Assembly: GCA_016195825.1 (NCBI GenBank)
Contig: JACPYV010000030.1
Location: 1 to 64,000, forward strand
Length of the DNA: 64,000 bases
Direction of reading: 5' to 3'
DNA from: Burkholderiales bacterium
GTDB taxonomy: Bacteria; Pseudomonadota; Gammaproteobacteria; Burkholderiales; Burkholderiaceae_C
A program made the translations under genes and the position numbers. Shown here piece by piece: positions 43,886 through 52,030 of this stretch. The notes beneath the pieces were generated by a model that saw only the letters and a list, made by a program, of their open reading frames with translations, ran no database searches and was not told where the DNA came from. Positions within the stretch are counted from its first letter, which is position 1; every line of letters begins with the position of its first letter.

Positions 43886-44623
43886 ATGAGCCAGAAAGTT
43901 GCCTACGTCACCGGCGGCATGGGCGGTATCGGTACCGCCATCTGCCAGCGCCTGCACAAGGAAGGCTTCAAGGTCATCGCCGGCTGCGGCCCCAGCCGTG
44001 ACTTCAACAAGTGGCTGGACGAGCAGAAGGTGCTGGGCTACAGCTTCTACGCCTCGGTCGGCAACGTCGCCGACTGGGACTCCACCGTCGAGGCTTTCAC
44101 CAAGGCCGTGCAAGAGCATGGCGCCATCGACGTGCTGGTCAACAACGCCGGCATCACGCGCGACCGAATGTTCCTGAAGATGAGCCCCGAGGACTGGAAG
44201 GCCGTCATCGACACCAACCTGAACTCCATGTTCAACGTGACCAAGCAGGTCGTGCCGGGCATGGTCGAAAAGGGCTGGGGCCGCATCATCCAGATCTCGT
44301 CGGTCAACGGCGAGAAGGGCCAGGCCGGCCAGACCAACTACTCGGCCGCCAAGGCTGGCATGCACGGTTTCACGATGGCGCTGGCGCAGGAGCTGGCGAG
44401 CAAGGGCGTGACGGTCAATACCGTCAGCCCCGGCTACATCGGCACGGACATGGTGCGCGCCATCAAGCCCGAGGTGCTGGAAAAGATCGTCGCGACCATC
44501 CCCGTCAAGCGCCTGGGCACGCCCGAGGAGATCGGTTCCATCGTCGCGTGGCTGGCCAGCGGGGACTCGGGCTTCTCGACCGGCGCCGACTTCTCCTGCA
44601 ACGGTGGCATGCACATGGGCTGA
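43886..44623 (+). CDS. phaB: Acetoacetyl-CoA reductase PhaB
   Basis: NADPH-dependent reduction of acetoacetyl-CoA to (R)-3-hydroxybutyryl-CoA, the monomer for PhaC. The 245-aa short-chain dehydrogenase has the cofactor motif YVTGGMGGIGTAIC, NNAGITRD, the catalytic serine in IISSVNGEKGQ-like ISSVNGEKG, Y-x-x-x-K in NYSAAKAG and the PhaB-typical ending ADFSCNGGMHMG. Its Shine-Dalgarno (GAAGGAGA) is nearly identical to that of phaA. A strong terminator follows 22 bp after the stop, ending the operon. Confidence 0.97.
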   Translation: MSQKVAYVTGGMGGIGTAICQRLHKEGFKVIAGCGPSRDFNKWLDEQKVLGYSFYASVGNVADWDSTVEAFTKAVQEHGAIDVLVNNAGITRDRMFLKMSPEDWKAVIDTNLNSMFNVTKQVVPGMVEKGWGRIIQISSVNGEKGQAGQTNYSAAKAGMHGFTMALAQELASKGVTVNTVSPGYIGTDMVRAIKPEVLEKIVATIPVKRLGTPEEIGSIVAWLASGDSGFSTGADFSCNGGMHMG

Positions 44624-44645
44624 TACCGCCCACCGCTCCTGCATC

Positions 44646-44676
44646 AGGCCGGTCGCCGCAAGGGGCCGGCCTTTTT
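44646..44676 (+). terminator. Intrinsic terminator of the phaCAB operon
   Basis: Stem AGGCCGG (44646-44652) pairs with CCGGCCT (44666-44672) and is followed by a T-run (44672-44676). It lies just past the phaB stop. Confidence 0.85.
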
Positions 44677-44817
44677 GCCGGCTGGTCGGGCGCGGGCCTT
44701 GGCGGGAGACCGCTTCGTGCCGCGCCAATCTTGGGCAAGAATCGTGACGCGCCGGCGTACCCCGCGTCAGGCTGCACCCAGGCTTCACGACTGCCATCCA
44801 TTCCCGGAACGAGCACC

Positions 44818-45159
44818 ATGGCCAAGTACCTGATCTCTTTTCCCAGCGCGGCGATGGTGGTGCCCGATGACGAATGGGCAGCGGTGGGCCGCGACGCGCA
44901 TGCTGTGATCGATGAAGCGAAAGCCGCCGGTGTCTACGTCTTCGCTGGCGGGATCGACGAAGACGTGCCGCCCGCACTTGTCTGCGCCGACGGCACGGTG
45001 ACGACGGGTGGCTATCCTTGGGCGCCCACGCTCGACGGCGGCTTCACCGTGCTGGAGCTGCCGTCGCGCGATGAAGCCATCGCGTGGGCGGCGCGCATCG
45101 CCAAGGCTTGTCGCTGTGACCAGGAACTGCGCGTGTTCGGGCTCGACACGCAGTCCTGA
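44818..45159 (+). CDS. YCII-related small protein
   Basis: A 113-aa alpha/beta ferredoxin-like protein of the YCII/DGPF group: MAKYLISFPSAAM at the start, an AAGVYVFAGGIDEDVPP strand-turn, TTGGYPWAPTLDGGFTVLELPSRDEAIAWAARIA and a final strand (ELRVFGLD). Family members include small enzymes and stress-linked proteins of mostly unknown activity; the usual 'DGPF(A/V)E' motif is here changed to TLDGGFTV. It stands in a run with DUF4256 and DUF427 proteins on the same strand, 62 bp apart or more. Confidence 0.75.
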   Translation: MAKYLISFPSAAMVVPDDEWAAVGRDAHAVIDEAKAAGVYVFAGGIDEDVPPALVCADGTVTTGGYPWAPTLDGGFTVLELPSRDEAIAWAARIAKACRCDQELRVFGLDTQS

Positions 45160-45221
45160 GGGCGGCACTGACCGAAGCCAACGTCTCCAGGCGCAACACC
45201 TCGGCACCCGCGGCGCTTTCC

Positions 45222-45767
45222 ATGCAGACACCCGTTGCGCAAGCCTTGATTCAGATGCTGAAGGCCAGGTTCGAGAAGCATATGCAGCGCCACAAGGGCG
45301 TCTCCTGGGAGCAAGTGCAGGCCAGGCTCGAAGTGAACAACGCCGCGCTGAGATCCGTCGGCGCCATGGAGCTGTCTGGCGGTGAGCCAGACGTTATCGG
45401 CTACGACGGGACATCCGCGCAGTACATCGTCTGTGACTGCAGCCCCGAGAGCCCGATCGGGCGTCGCAGCCTCTGCTACGACCGCAAGGCGCTCGATGCC
45501 AGGAAGGAGAACAAGCCCAAGGGCTGCGCGGTGGATCTCGCGGCCGAGATGGGCGTCGAGCTCCTGTCCGAACGGCAGTACCGCGAGCTGCAGGAGCTGG
45601 GCGCGTTCGATACCAAGACCTCCAGTTGGGTGGCCACCCCGGAAGACGTCCGCTCGCTGGGTGGCGCGTTGTTCTGTGATCGCCGCTATGGGCAGGTCTT
45701 CGTCTATCACAACGGCGCGGAGTCCTACTACGCGGCCCGAGGTTTCCGGGCACTCATTCGCCTATGA
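45222..45767 (+). CDS. DUF4256-family protein
   Basis: A 181-aa cytoplasmic protein matching the DUF4256 pattern: MLKARFEKHMQRHKGVSWEQVQARLE, MELSGGEPDVIGYD, YIVCDCSPESPIGRRSLCYDRKAL, NKPKGCAVDLAAEMGVELL and a YHNGAESYYAARGFRAL ending. Function is not established in the family. The gene lies between the YCII-related and DUF427 genes, all on the same strand; the loose spacing argues for separate or weakly coupled transcription. Confidence 0.85.
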   Translation: MQTPVAQALIQMLKARFEKHMQRHKGVSWEQVQARLEVNNAALRSVGAMELSGGEPDVIGYDGTSAQYIVCDCSPESPIGRRSLCYDRKALDARKENKPKGCAVDLAAEMGVELLSERQYRELQELGAFDTKTSSWVATPEDVRSLGGALFCDRRYGQVFVYHNGAESYYAARGFRALIRL

Positions 45768-45903
45768 GTGGGACAACCATCAACCCGCCGTCACGCCCGC
45801 GAGAGCCGTGCGACGGGGCCTGCCACGAGGGACGGTTCGGCACCGGCGCCGAACCCCGGCCATGGAGCCGGTCGGCCGGCCCGGCCGGGTCAGGTCTGGC
45901 GCG

Positions 45904-46461
45904 ATGAAGCGCAGCGATGCCGACCGGCTGGCGATGGCCCGCGCGCAGTGGCGCTGGCGCGGCAAGGACCGGCCGCCGTTTGCCGACGTTCCCGCGCCAG
46001 GCCAGGTGTCCGTCTGGGACTTTCCGCGCCCGCCCGAGTTGGTACGCGAGGCGCGCGAGATCGTCGTGCGGTGGCGCGGGTGCGAGGTGGCGAGAACGCG
46101 CGCCGCCTGGGCCGTGCGCGAGACGGCGCATCCGCCCAGCTTCTACCTGCCTCTGGCTGACGTGCAGCCCGGGCTGCTGCATCCCGCCGGTGGTGGGTCG
46201 TTCTGCGAATGGAAGGGCCCGGCGCGCTACTGGCATCTGGTCCATGGCGTGGACCGCCTGGACCAGGTCGCCTGGAGTTACCCCCGGCCGCTGCCAGGGG
46301 CCGAGCCGCTCGCCGAGTGCGTGGCTTTCTACGCGCACCACCTGGACTGCAGCGTGGGCGCTGCGAAGGTCCGGCCGCAACCGGGCGGCTTCTACGGTGG
46401 CTGGATCACGGCCGACTTGGCGGGCCCATTCAAGGGCGAGCCCGGCAGCGAAGCCTGGTAG
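45904..46461 (+). CDS. DUF427-family protein
   Basis: A 185-aa protein with the DUF427 core: REIVVRWRGCEVARTRAAWAVRETAHPPSFYLPLADV followed by GGGSFCEWKGPARYWHLVHG, and AECVAFYAHHLDC near the C-terminus. The fold is a small beta-barrel of unknown activity, often found in soil bacteria. The ATG at 45904 is used; the frame upstream overlaps DUF4256 and lacks conservation. It is convergent with a 68-aa gene, 24 bp apart. The 136-bp gap before it shows no clear regulatory element. Confidence 0.82.
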   Translation: MKRSDADRLAMARAQWRWRGKDRPPFADVPAPGQVSVWDFPRPPELVREAREIVVRWRGCEVARTRAAWAVRETAHPPSFYLPLADVQPGLLHPAGGGSFCEWKGPARYWHLVHGVDRLDQVAWSYPRPLPGAEPLAECVAFYAHHLDCSVGAAKVRPQPGGFYGGWITADLAGPFKGEPGSEAW

Positions 46462-46485
46462 CCGGCCGGGACGGCGCGCCGGGCC

Positions 46486-46692
46486 TCATCGCCGCGCTTG
46501 TTCCTGCCCCAGGCGGGTTGACCACTGAGGTTGCCTTGCGAGCTCCGCCGCGGTGAGTTCGTCGGCGGTCACCGCATATTCGTTGCTGCTGCGTTCCACG
46601 AAGTAGGCCGAGCGGTAGCGCTGCAGCAGTCCCCCGAGTGCTTTGCGGGCCTGGCTCGGGGGGCCATCGAAGGTGAGGGTCAGCGTGGTCAT
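46486..46692 (-). CDS. Small 68-aa protein of unknown function
   Basis: A short soluble protein (68 aa) with an alternating beta start (TTLTLTFDGPPSQARKALGGLLQRY), YFVERSSNEYAVTADELTAAEL and a charged C-terminus. Codon use matches neighbours, so it is likely real. It lies 155 bp downstream of the GbsR-operon end on the same strand; that gap contains an imperfect GGCGGC/GCCGCC hairpin without T-tract. No function can be assigned. Confidence 0.5.
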   Translation of the reverse strand: MTTLTLTFDGPPSQARKALGGLLQRYRSAYFVERSSNEYAVTADELTAAELARQPQWSTRLGQEQARR

Positions 46693-46847
46693 GGTCGGGG
46701 TTTCCGTCAAAAAGGCCGATGGGGCATTGCCATCTGCCCTCTTTGAACGCCCTGGCGCCAGCGCGGTTGACGGGCGAGGTTGATACAGATCGTGAGCGGG
46801 GCGCGGGCTTGAGCTTCCCGGCGGCGCACCTTGCCGCCGCGACGGGG

Positions 46848-47324
46848 TCAGCCCCAGAGCGCCGGCTTGTTGACCATCAGAAAAAACACCGCCAGCATGG
46901 CCGCGAACGCCGGGTAGCCGAGCCGTTCCCAGGCGGTCTGCCAGCGCCGATAGCAGGCCTGCAGGAGCCGCCCTTCCATCAGCGCGGCCTCCACCTCGCG
47001 GGCCATCCTCAGCTGTAGCCACAGCACCGGCAGCCAGCATGCGCCGGCCAGCGCGTACAGCCCCAGCGAAGCAAGCAGCCACGGCGTGGTCAGTGGCCAG
47101 CCGGCGGTGTGCGCCAGCCAGATGCCGCTGGCCGGCTGCACGAGGGCGGCCGGCGTCGTGAACCACAGGTCGGCCCGCACGACGAGGCGGGCCACGACGG
47201 CGCGGGCTGGCAGGCTGTCGCTGCGGTTGGCAAAGAACAGGTAGAAGGCCGAGCCGAAGCCGGTGCCCACGAGCACGACGCTGGAGACGATGTGCAGCCA
47301 TTTGACGAGCAGGTAGGTGCTCAT
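46848..47324 (-). CDS. DUF2269-family integral membrane protein
   Basis: A 158-aa inner-membrane protein with four hydrophobic helices. It begins MSTYLLVKWLHIVSSVVLVGTGFGSAFYLFF, which is the DUF2269 signature (histidine in the first helix, W-x-H-I-x-S), and continues with DLWFTTPAALVQPASGIWLA and a YPAFAAMLAVFFLMVNKP ending. The conserved intramembrane histidine could hold heme or a metal, but this is speculation. It is the last gene of the operon starting at the DCC protein, overlapping the DoxX-like gene by four bases. Confidence 0.82.
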   Translation of the reverse strand: MSTYLLVKWLHIVSSVVLVGTGFGSAFYLFFANRSDSLPARAVVARLVVRADLWFTTPAALVQPASGIWLAHTAGWPLTTPWLLASLGLYALAGACWLPVLWLQLRMAREVEAALMEGRLLQACYRRWQTAWERLGYPAFAAMLAVFFLMVNKPALWG

Positions 47325-47689
47325 GCCCAGGCCCCGTCCTTTCCGGACATCAGTGCCATCAGCGCCAGCACGGGCAGGTTCTTCAGCAGCGCGCCGAACG
47401 GATCCAGCCACAGCGTGGGCACGAGGGCGGTGGCCAGCAGCGTCATGCCGATGACGCCGGCCATGGCGAGCCGGTAGGTGAACGCGCCGGGCCTCAGCAG
47501 CAGGAGCAGGCCGATGGCCGAGTCCCAGGCGCAGCCCAGCAGCACCAGCGCGAGCGCCGCAACAGGCCCCATGCCGGTGGCCTGCCGCAGCAGCGCGATG
47601 CCGGCTGCACCGCCATCGTGCAGGCTGGCCGCGACGGTGCCCCACCACAGCAGCACGAGCGACGCGCGGGCGGCGAGCGTGGGCCTCAT
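47321..47689 (-). CDS. DoxX-like membrane protein
   Basis: A 122-aa protein with four membrane helices: SLVLLWWGTVAASL, MGPVAALALVLLGCAWDSAIGLLLLL, YRLAMAGVIGMTLLATALV and a C-terminal LKNLPVLALMALM segment. The WLDPFGALLKNLPVLALM ending is typical of the DoxX-like group that accompanies sugar-nucleotide-epimerase-like proteins. Overlaps of four bases on both sides show tight coupling with the epimerase-like and DUF2269 genes. The start ATG at 47689 sits inside the epimerase stop region. Confidence 0.75.
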   Translation of the reverse strand: MRPTLAARASLVLLWWGTVAASLHDGGAAGIALLRQATGMGPVAALALVLLGCAWDSAIGLLLLLRPGAFTYRLAMAGVIGMTLLATALVPTLWLDPFGALLKNLPVLALMALMSGKDGAWA

Positions 47690-48504
47690 GTCCAGGCCCC
47701 TGCCATCGCGTCGCGCAGCGGCCGGCCCAGGGGCGAAGGTGCAGCGGCTTCGGCGCTGTCGTGGGCCAGCAGCTCCAGCGCGGTGCTGCACCAGGGGCCG
47801 GTGGCGGCAAGGTCACCCAGCCGGGCCGACGCGCGCGTCAGCGCCCGTGGCAGCTCGATGTGGCGGGCCGGGTCCAGGCCCCGTGCGGCACGACGGCGGG
47901 CGATCCATTCGGCCACGGTCGCGGCCTCGGGGCCGACCGCGGTCCATGGCGCCGGTGGCTGCGGAGATGCCAGCGCCGCGACGATGCCGGCGGCCAGGTC
48001 CTCCACGCGGATGGGCTGCACACGGCAGCGCGCCACCTCGGCCGGCAGCGGCAGCCAGGGCAGGCGGGCGAGCAGGTCCAGCATGCGGCTGCTGACGCCG
48101 CCCACGCCGACGACGAGGCTGGGTCGCACGATGCAGGCGCGGCCCGCCAGCGCGACCTCGCCGGCGTGCTTGCTTCGCGCATAGGCGCTGACGCCGCCGC
48201 ACAAGGCCGATATGTGTACGAGGCGCTCGATGCCCGCCGCCTCGCAGGCCTCGGCCAGCGCGGCAGGCGCGCGGTGGTGCAGCAGGTCAAGCAGGTCAGC
48301 AACGCCGCCCGCTTGGTCACGCAGGCAGCCGGCGGCGTAGACGACGCCTTGCACGCCGACCAGCAGCGGCCGCCAGGCTTGGGCGCGCTCCCAGGCGGTG
48401 ACGGGTGCCAGGCCGGCGCACACCGCCTCATGCCCGGCCTCGGCGAGCGCCCGGCACAGGTGGCTGCCGATGAAGCCGCCGGCCCCGATGACGAGGATCT
48501 TCAT
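47686..48504 (-). CDS. NAD(P)-binding epimerase-like extended SDR
   Basis: A 272-aa extended short-chain dehydrogenase-like protein. The Rossmann motif is LVIGAGGFIGSHLCRAL at the N-terminus, and an active-site Y-x-x-x-K appears in SAYARSKHAGE, preceded by HISALCGG. The C-terminal substrate domain is short. It resembles the NDUFA9/'NAD-dependent epimerase' subfamily often coupled to DoxX-like membrane partners, so it may pass reductant to the membrane or modify a lipid or quinone. It sits 3 bp after the membrane gene at 48508 and overlaps the DoxX-like gene. Confidence 0.8.
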   Translation of the reverse strand: MKILVIGAGGFIGSHLCRALAEAGHEAVCAGLAPVTAWERAQAWRPLLVGVQGVVYAAGCLRDQAGGVADLLDLLHHRAPAALAEACEAAGIERLVHISALCGGVSAYARSKHAGEVALAGRACIVRPSLVVGVGGVSSRMLDLLARLPWLPLPAEVARCRVQPIRVEDLAAGIVAALASPQPPAPWTAVGPEAATVAEWIARRRAARGLDPARHIELPRALTRASARLGDLAATGPWCSTALELLAHDSAEAAAPSPLGRPLRDAMAGAWT

Positions 48505-48507
48505 GGC

Positions 48508-48903
48508 TCAACCACCGGTCCTGGCGGCCGCCGCGGCGATGGGGCCCAGAGGCGAGACAGGTGCGGCCGGCCTTGCCAGCCGGTCTTGCACGGGCGCCCA
48601 GACGCGGCGCGTGATGATGGCGATGCTGACGAAGCAGCCTGCTGCCGTCAGCCACAGTGCGCGATGCACGGCCTCCAGCGGGCTGCCGTGGAAGTCGCCG
48701 AAGGTCAGCGCCAGCACCAGCGTCCCGGCGATGGCCAGCACATAGGCGCTGCGCACCCAGAAGTGCGCGCCGGCCTTGCCGGGCAGCGGTGCGATGCACA
48801 GTGAGTCCAGCACCACCAGGAGGATGGGCTGCAGGTAGCCGATGGCGATGACGGGGCCGATGACGGCGATGAGCAGGGTGACGGCAAAGTTCAGCTCGGA
48901 CAT
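48508..48903 (-). CDS. Small integral membrane protein of the GbsR operon
   Basis: A 131-aa membrane protein I do not recognise by family. Hydrophobic segments span about 5-37 (NFAVTLLIAVIGPVIAIGYL onward), 50-68 and 82-98, with a disordered Ala/Pro-rich C-terminus. A strong AAGGAGAG Shine-Dalgarno precedes the ATG. It lies 28 bp after the DCC gene and 3 bp before the epimerase-like gene, so it is part of the same transcript. Confidence 0.7.
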   Translation of the reverse strand: MSELNFAVTLLIAVIGPVIAIGYLQPILLVVLDSLCIAPLPGKAGAHFWVRSAYVLAIAGTLVLALTFGDFHGSPLEAVHRALWLTAAGCFVSIAIITRRVWAPVQDRLARPAAPVSPLGPIAAAAARTGG

Positions 48904-48931
48904 GGTTCTCTCCTTGGGGTTGAAAGTGGTG

Positions 48932-49360
48932 TCAACGAACGCGGCAGGCGCTGTCGGCCGGGCAGGCGCGCTCCTGCGCGCGGAAAAAGCCCCGCACCAA
49001 TGTGTGCGGCAACTGGTAGCGGTGGCGCACGAGCCAGGGGTAGGCCCGCGCGGCCAGGCGCGCGAACCAGGGCCGGCGCAGCCAGCGGGCCGTGGTGTGA
49101 AAGCCCGTGGCTTCGTACATGACAACGAAGGCCGGGATGCCGATGAGCCAGCCGCCATCGGGCCGGCGCACGTGCATCAGCTGCAGCATCGAGTCCAGGT
49201 CGACACCCAGCGGCGCGGGATCGAAACCGGGCGCTGCGATGTCGACGAAGTCCAGCAGGCCGGCGCCATTGCGCCGCATCAGCAGTGCCACCTCGCCGCT
49301 GCACAGCGGGCAGGCGCCGTCGTAGTAGACGGTGTGGATTTTGTTTGTGTTTGCTGTCAT
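48932..49360 (-). CDS. DCC-family thiol-disulfide oxidoreductase-like protein (DUF393)
   Basis: A 142-aa thioredoxin-fold protein with the family DxxCxxC motif in YYDGACPLCSGEV near residue 12, followed by LMRRNGAGLLDFVDIAAPGFDP and GFFRAQ. The paired cysteines suggest disulfide exchange. It is the first gene of a five-gene operon (DCC, membrane protein, epimerase-like, DoxX-like, DUF2269) behind a GbsR-type regulator. One of two near-identical 20-bp elements lies only 9 bp upstream of its start. Confidence 0.83.
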   Translation of the reverse strand: MTANTNKIHTVYYDGACPLCSGEVALLMRRNGAGLLDFVDIAAPGFDPAPLGVDLDSMLQLMHVRRPDGGWLIGIPAFVVMYEATGFHTTARWLRRPWFARLAARAYPWLVRHRYQLPHTLVRGFFRAQERACPADSACRVR

Positions 49361-49369
49361 GGCGGTTAG

Positions 49370-49389
49370 TTCTGTTAAAAAAGAAATTG
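49370..49389. promoter_or_regulatory. Putative GbsR-site 2, upstream of the DCC operon
   Basis: The element TTCTGTTAAAAAAGAAATTG matches the element upstream of the GbsR gene (50039-50058) at 17 of 20 positions in the same orientation. Both stand out as AT-rich islands in a very GC-rich region. Position just before the operon start suggests a shared regulator, most simply the GbsR/MarR protein encoded between them. Confidence 0.6.
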
Positions 49390-49427
49390 ATGGGCAAAAA
49401 AAGGGGCGGCGATGCAGCCCCGGTAGG

Positions 49428-50012
49428 TCATCCGATTGGTGGCATGGGCGGGGTCACGGGGAAGATGCTGGGCGCGGCCTCGATGGCGTCCGCCGGGCGC
49501 ACGAAGCGCTGTACCTGCGCGCCCAGCTTGAGGATCTTCTCCAGCGTGGCCGGGCTCAGGCGCAGCATCTCGTCACTCCAACTGCCCAGCGTCTGCATGA
49601 AGTCCAGCGTGCTGCGCAGCCGGTCCTGCATTGCGGGCGGCTCCTTGTGCAGCGCCGGGTTGGCGGCCAGTTCGCGCAGCAAGGCCACGGTGGGGTCGAA
49701 CTCGCGTTCCTTGCGCTCGCGCACGATGGTGCGGAACAGCTCCCACACGTCGCCCGAGGTCTCGTAGTAGTCGCGCCGGTCGCCCAGCAGGTGGGTGACG
49801 CGGATCAGCCGCCAGTTCAGCAGCTCCTTCAGGCTGTTGCTGACGTTGGAGCGGGCCAGCGCCAGCGTGTCGGCCAGGTCCTCGGCGTGCAGTGGCTGGC
49901 CATGCGCGTAGAGCAGTGCGTGGATCTGCGCGACGCTGCGGTTGACGCCCCAGTTGGAGCCCATCTCGCCCCAGTGAACGATGAAGCGGCGGCTGATGTC
50001 GGTGAGTTCCAT
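49428..50012 (-). CDS. GbsR/MarR-family transcriptional regulator
   Basis: A 194-aa winged-helix regulator of the GbsR branch: FIVHWGEMGSNWGVNRSVAQIHALLYAHGQPLHAEDLADTLALARSNVSNSLKEL, then a wing (RVTHLLGDRRDYYET) and a helical dimerisation part. GbsR-type proteins repress osmoprotectant and transport genes in other bacteria, but the ligand here is unknown. The ATG at 50012 is preferred; an upstream start would run through the AT-rich operator. It lies 67 bp upstream of the DCC-led operon on the same strand. Confidence 0.87.
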   Translation of the reverse strand: MELTDISRRFIVHWGEMGSNWGVNRSVAQIHALLYAHGQPLHAEDLADTLALARSNVSNSLKELLNWRLIRVTHLLGDRRDYYETSGDVWELFRTIVRERKEREFDPTVALLRELAANPALHKEPPAMQDRLRSTLDFMQTLGSWSDEMLRLSPATLEKILKLGAQVQRFVRPADAIEAAPSIFPVTPPMPPIG

Positions 50013-50038
50013 GGCCGCAAGCTTACGGCGTCTGAAAA

Positions 50039-50058
50039 TTCTGTCAATAAAGAAATTA
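50039..50058. promoter_or_regulatory. Putative GbsR-site 1, upstream of the GbsR gene
   Basis: TTCTGTCAATAAAGAAATTA, 27 bp before the GbsR start, near-identical to site 2. On the minus strand it includes TTGACA (a consensus -35), so a repressor bound here would cover the promoter. It also lies 58 bp before the divergent AIM24 gene, which could share control. Confidence 0.6.
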
Positions 50059-50116
50059 AGGTTTTGGCGGGCGGCCTTGGCTATCATGCCGCCCGTTTTT
50101 CAGCCGGGAGTGCCGT

Positions 50117-50929
50117 ATGGCCATGGATGTAGTCGATTACGAAATCAAGGGTGCCGAGATGCAGTTCGTCGAGATCGAACTCGATCCCGGCGAGGCGGCC
50201 ATCGGCGAGGCCGGGTCGATGTTCTTCATGGACTCGACCATCAGCATGGACGCCGTCTTCGGCGACGGCTCGGCGGCCCAGAGTGGCTTTCTCGGCAAGT
50301 TGCTGGGTGCGGGCAAGCGGCTGCTGACGGGCGAGTCGCTGTTCACGACCGTCTACACCAACCAGGGCACTAGCAAGCAGCGCGTAGCCTTCGCGGCGCC
50401 TTACCCGGGCAAGATCATCGCAATGGACCTGGCCAAGCTGGGTGGCACGCTGATCTGCCAGAAGGACGCCTTCCTGTGCGCGGCACGTGGCGTGTCGCTG
50501 GGCATTGCCTTCCAGCAGAAGCTCTCCACCGGCTTCTTCGGCGGCGAGGGTTTCATCATGGAACGCCTGGACGGCGACGGCCTGGCCTTCGTGCACGCCG
50601 GCGGCACCATCGTGCGCCGCAGCCTGCAGCCCGGGCAGACGCTGCTGGTGGACACCGGTTGCGTCGTGGCCTACACGCCCAACGTCAACTTCGAGATCCA
50701 GTACGTTGGCAAGATCAAGACGGCGCTGTTCGGCGGCGAGGGCCTGTTCCTGGCCAAGCTGACCGGTCCGGGCGAGGTCTGGCTGCAGAGCCTGCCGTTC
50801 TCGCGCCTGGCCTCGCGCATCTTTGCGGCGGCGCCTCAGATGGGCGGCCACAAGGAAGAAGGCTCGGTGCTGGGCGGCTTTGCCGGCGGTGGGCTGCTGG
50901 GCGGCCTGCTGGGCGGCGACGACGAGTAA
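50117..50929 (+). CDS. AIM24/TIGR00266-family protein
   Basis: A 270-aa beta-rich protein of the AIM24 family: [31 protein letters not shown] at the N-terminus, the repeated GGEG loops ([32 protein letters not shown]) and the QSLPFSRLA motif. A Gly-rich hydrophobic C-terminus ([15 protein letters not shown]) is typical. The bacterial role is unknown; yeast AIM24 supports mitochondrial inner-membrane organisation. It diverges from the GbsR gene over 104 bp and may share its operator. A hairpin terminator follows. Confidence 0.87.
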   Translation: MAMDVVDYEIKGAEMQFVEIELDPGEAAIGEAGSMFFMDSTISMDAVFGDGSAAQSGFLGKLLGAGKRLLTGESLFTTVYTNQGTSKQRVAFAAPYPGKIIAMDLAKLGGTLICQKDAFLCAARGVSLGIAFQQKLSTGFFGGEGFIMERLDGDGLAFVHAGGTIVRRSLQPGQTLLVDTGCVVAYTPNVNFEIQYVGKIKTALFGGEGLFLAKLTGPGEVWLQSLPFSRLASRIFAAAPQMGGHKEEGSVLGGFAGGGLLGGLLGGDDE

Positions 50930-51005
50930 CCATGTCGTGAGCGTCGACTGGGAGCTTGACCTGGGACAGGGACGGGACAGACCCCCCGGGTAAACTCTGC
51001 AAGGC

Positions 51006-51033
51006 AGGGCGGCGTTGTGCCGCCCTTTCCTTT
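51006..51033 (+). terminator. Probable terminator after the AIM24 gene
   Basis: Perfect 8-bp stem AGGGCGGC/GCCGCCCT (51006-51013 with 51019-51026) with a 5-base loop, followed by a C-interrupted T-rich tail. It stands 11 bp before the YVTN gene start, so it could also affect that leader. Confidence 0.55.
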
Positions 51034-51043
51034 GGAGAGCTGG

Positions 51044-52030
51044 ATGTTGCGCAAGTGGGCGGTGATCTTGGGGTTCTGGTCTGCGGTCGGAGCCCAGGCC
51101 CAGCAGGCACGTCCGCCGGTGTTCGTGCTGAATTCCCTGGACGCCGACATCGCCGTCATCGACCCCGTGAGCTTTGCTGTCGTCAAGCGCATTCCCACCG
51201 GCAAGGAGCCGCACCACCTCTACCTGTCGCCCGATGAGAAGTCCCTCGTCGTCGCGAACGCGCTGGGTGACTCGCTGACCTTCATTGACCCGCGCACGGC
51301 CGAGGTGCAGCGCGTGGTGCGCGGCATCTCCGACCCCTACCACCTGCGCTTCTCGCCGGACATGAAGTGGTTCGTGACGGCATCCAACCGGCTGGACCGC
51401 GTGGACCTCTACCGCTGGCAGGGCAGCGCGGCCACCGAGCCGCTGCAGCTCGTCAAACGCATCCCCGCGCCCAAGACACCCAGCCACCTCGGCATCGACA
51501 GCAAGAGCACGACGCTCTACGTCAGCCTGCAGGACAGCGACGAGCTGCTGGCCATCGACCTTGCCACGCAGGCCATCAAGTGGAAGACGCCGGTCGGCAA
51601 GATGCCGGCCGACATCTACCTGACGCCCGACGACCGCTTCGTGCTGGTGGGCCTGACGGGCGACAAGTTCGTCGAGGTCTGGGATGTCAGCGGTGCCGCA
51701 CCCAAGCTGACCCGCCGCATCCAGACAGGCAACGGCGCGCACTCCTTCCGCGCTTGGGGCGACAAGCGCCATGTGCTGGTCAGCAACCGCGCCGCCAACA
51801 CCATCAGCAAGATCGACCTCGGCACCATGACTGTCGTCGACCAGTTCCCCGCCCCGGCCGGTCCTGACGACATGGAGCTGCTGACCGACGGCCGCACGCT
51901 GCTGGTCACGTCGCGCTGGGCGGGCAAGCTGACGCAGATCGACACGGCCACGCGCAAGGTGGTGCGCCAGGTCAAGGTGGGCAAGTCGCCGCACGGCCTG
52001 TGGACGCTGGACCACCAATCCCGTCTATGA
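51044..52030 (+). CDS. Periplasmic YncE-like (YVTN) beta-propeller protein
   Basis: A 328-aa exported protein; signal MLRKWAVILGFWSAVGAQAQ with cleavage after AQA. The mature part is a seven-bladed YVTN-type propeller, with repeats such as NSLDADIAVIDPVSFAVVKRIPTGKEPHHLYLSPDEKSLVVANAL, YHLRFSPDMKWFVTASN and ADIYLTPDDRFVLVGLTGDKFVEVWDV. Such proteins bind ligands or partners; no catalytic site is visible. Its stop overlaps the start of the deacetylase gene (ATGA), so the two are co-translated. Confidence 0.83.
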   Translation: MLRKWAVILGFWSAVGAQAQQARPPVFVLNSLDADIAVIDPVSFAVVKRIPTGKEPHHLYLSPDEKSLVVANALGDSLTFIDPRTAEVQRVVRGISDPYHLRFSPDMKWFVTASNRLDRVDLYRWQGSAATEPLQLVKRIPAPKTPSHLGIDSKSTTLYVSLQDSDELLAIDLATQAIKWKTPVGKMPADIYLTPDDRFVLVGLTGDKFVEVWDVSGAAPKLTRRIQTGNGAHSFRAWGDKRHVLVSNRAANTISKIDLGTMTVVDQFPAPAGPDDMELLTDGRTLLVTSRWAGKLTQIDTATRKVVRQVKVGKSPHGLWTLDHQSRL

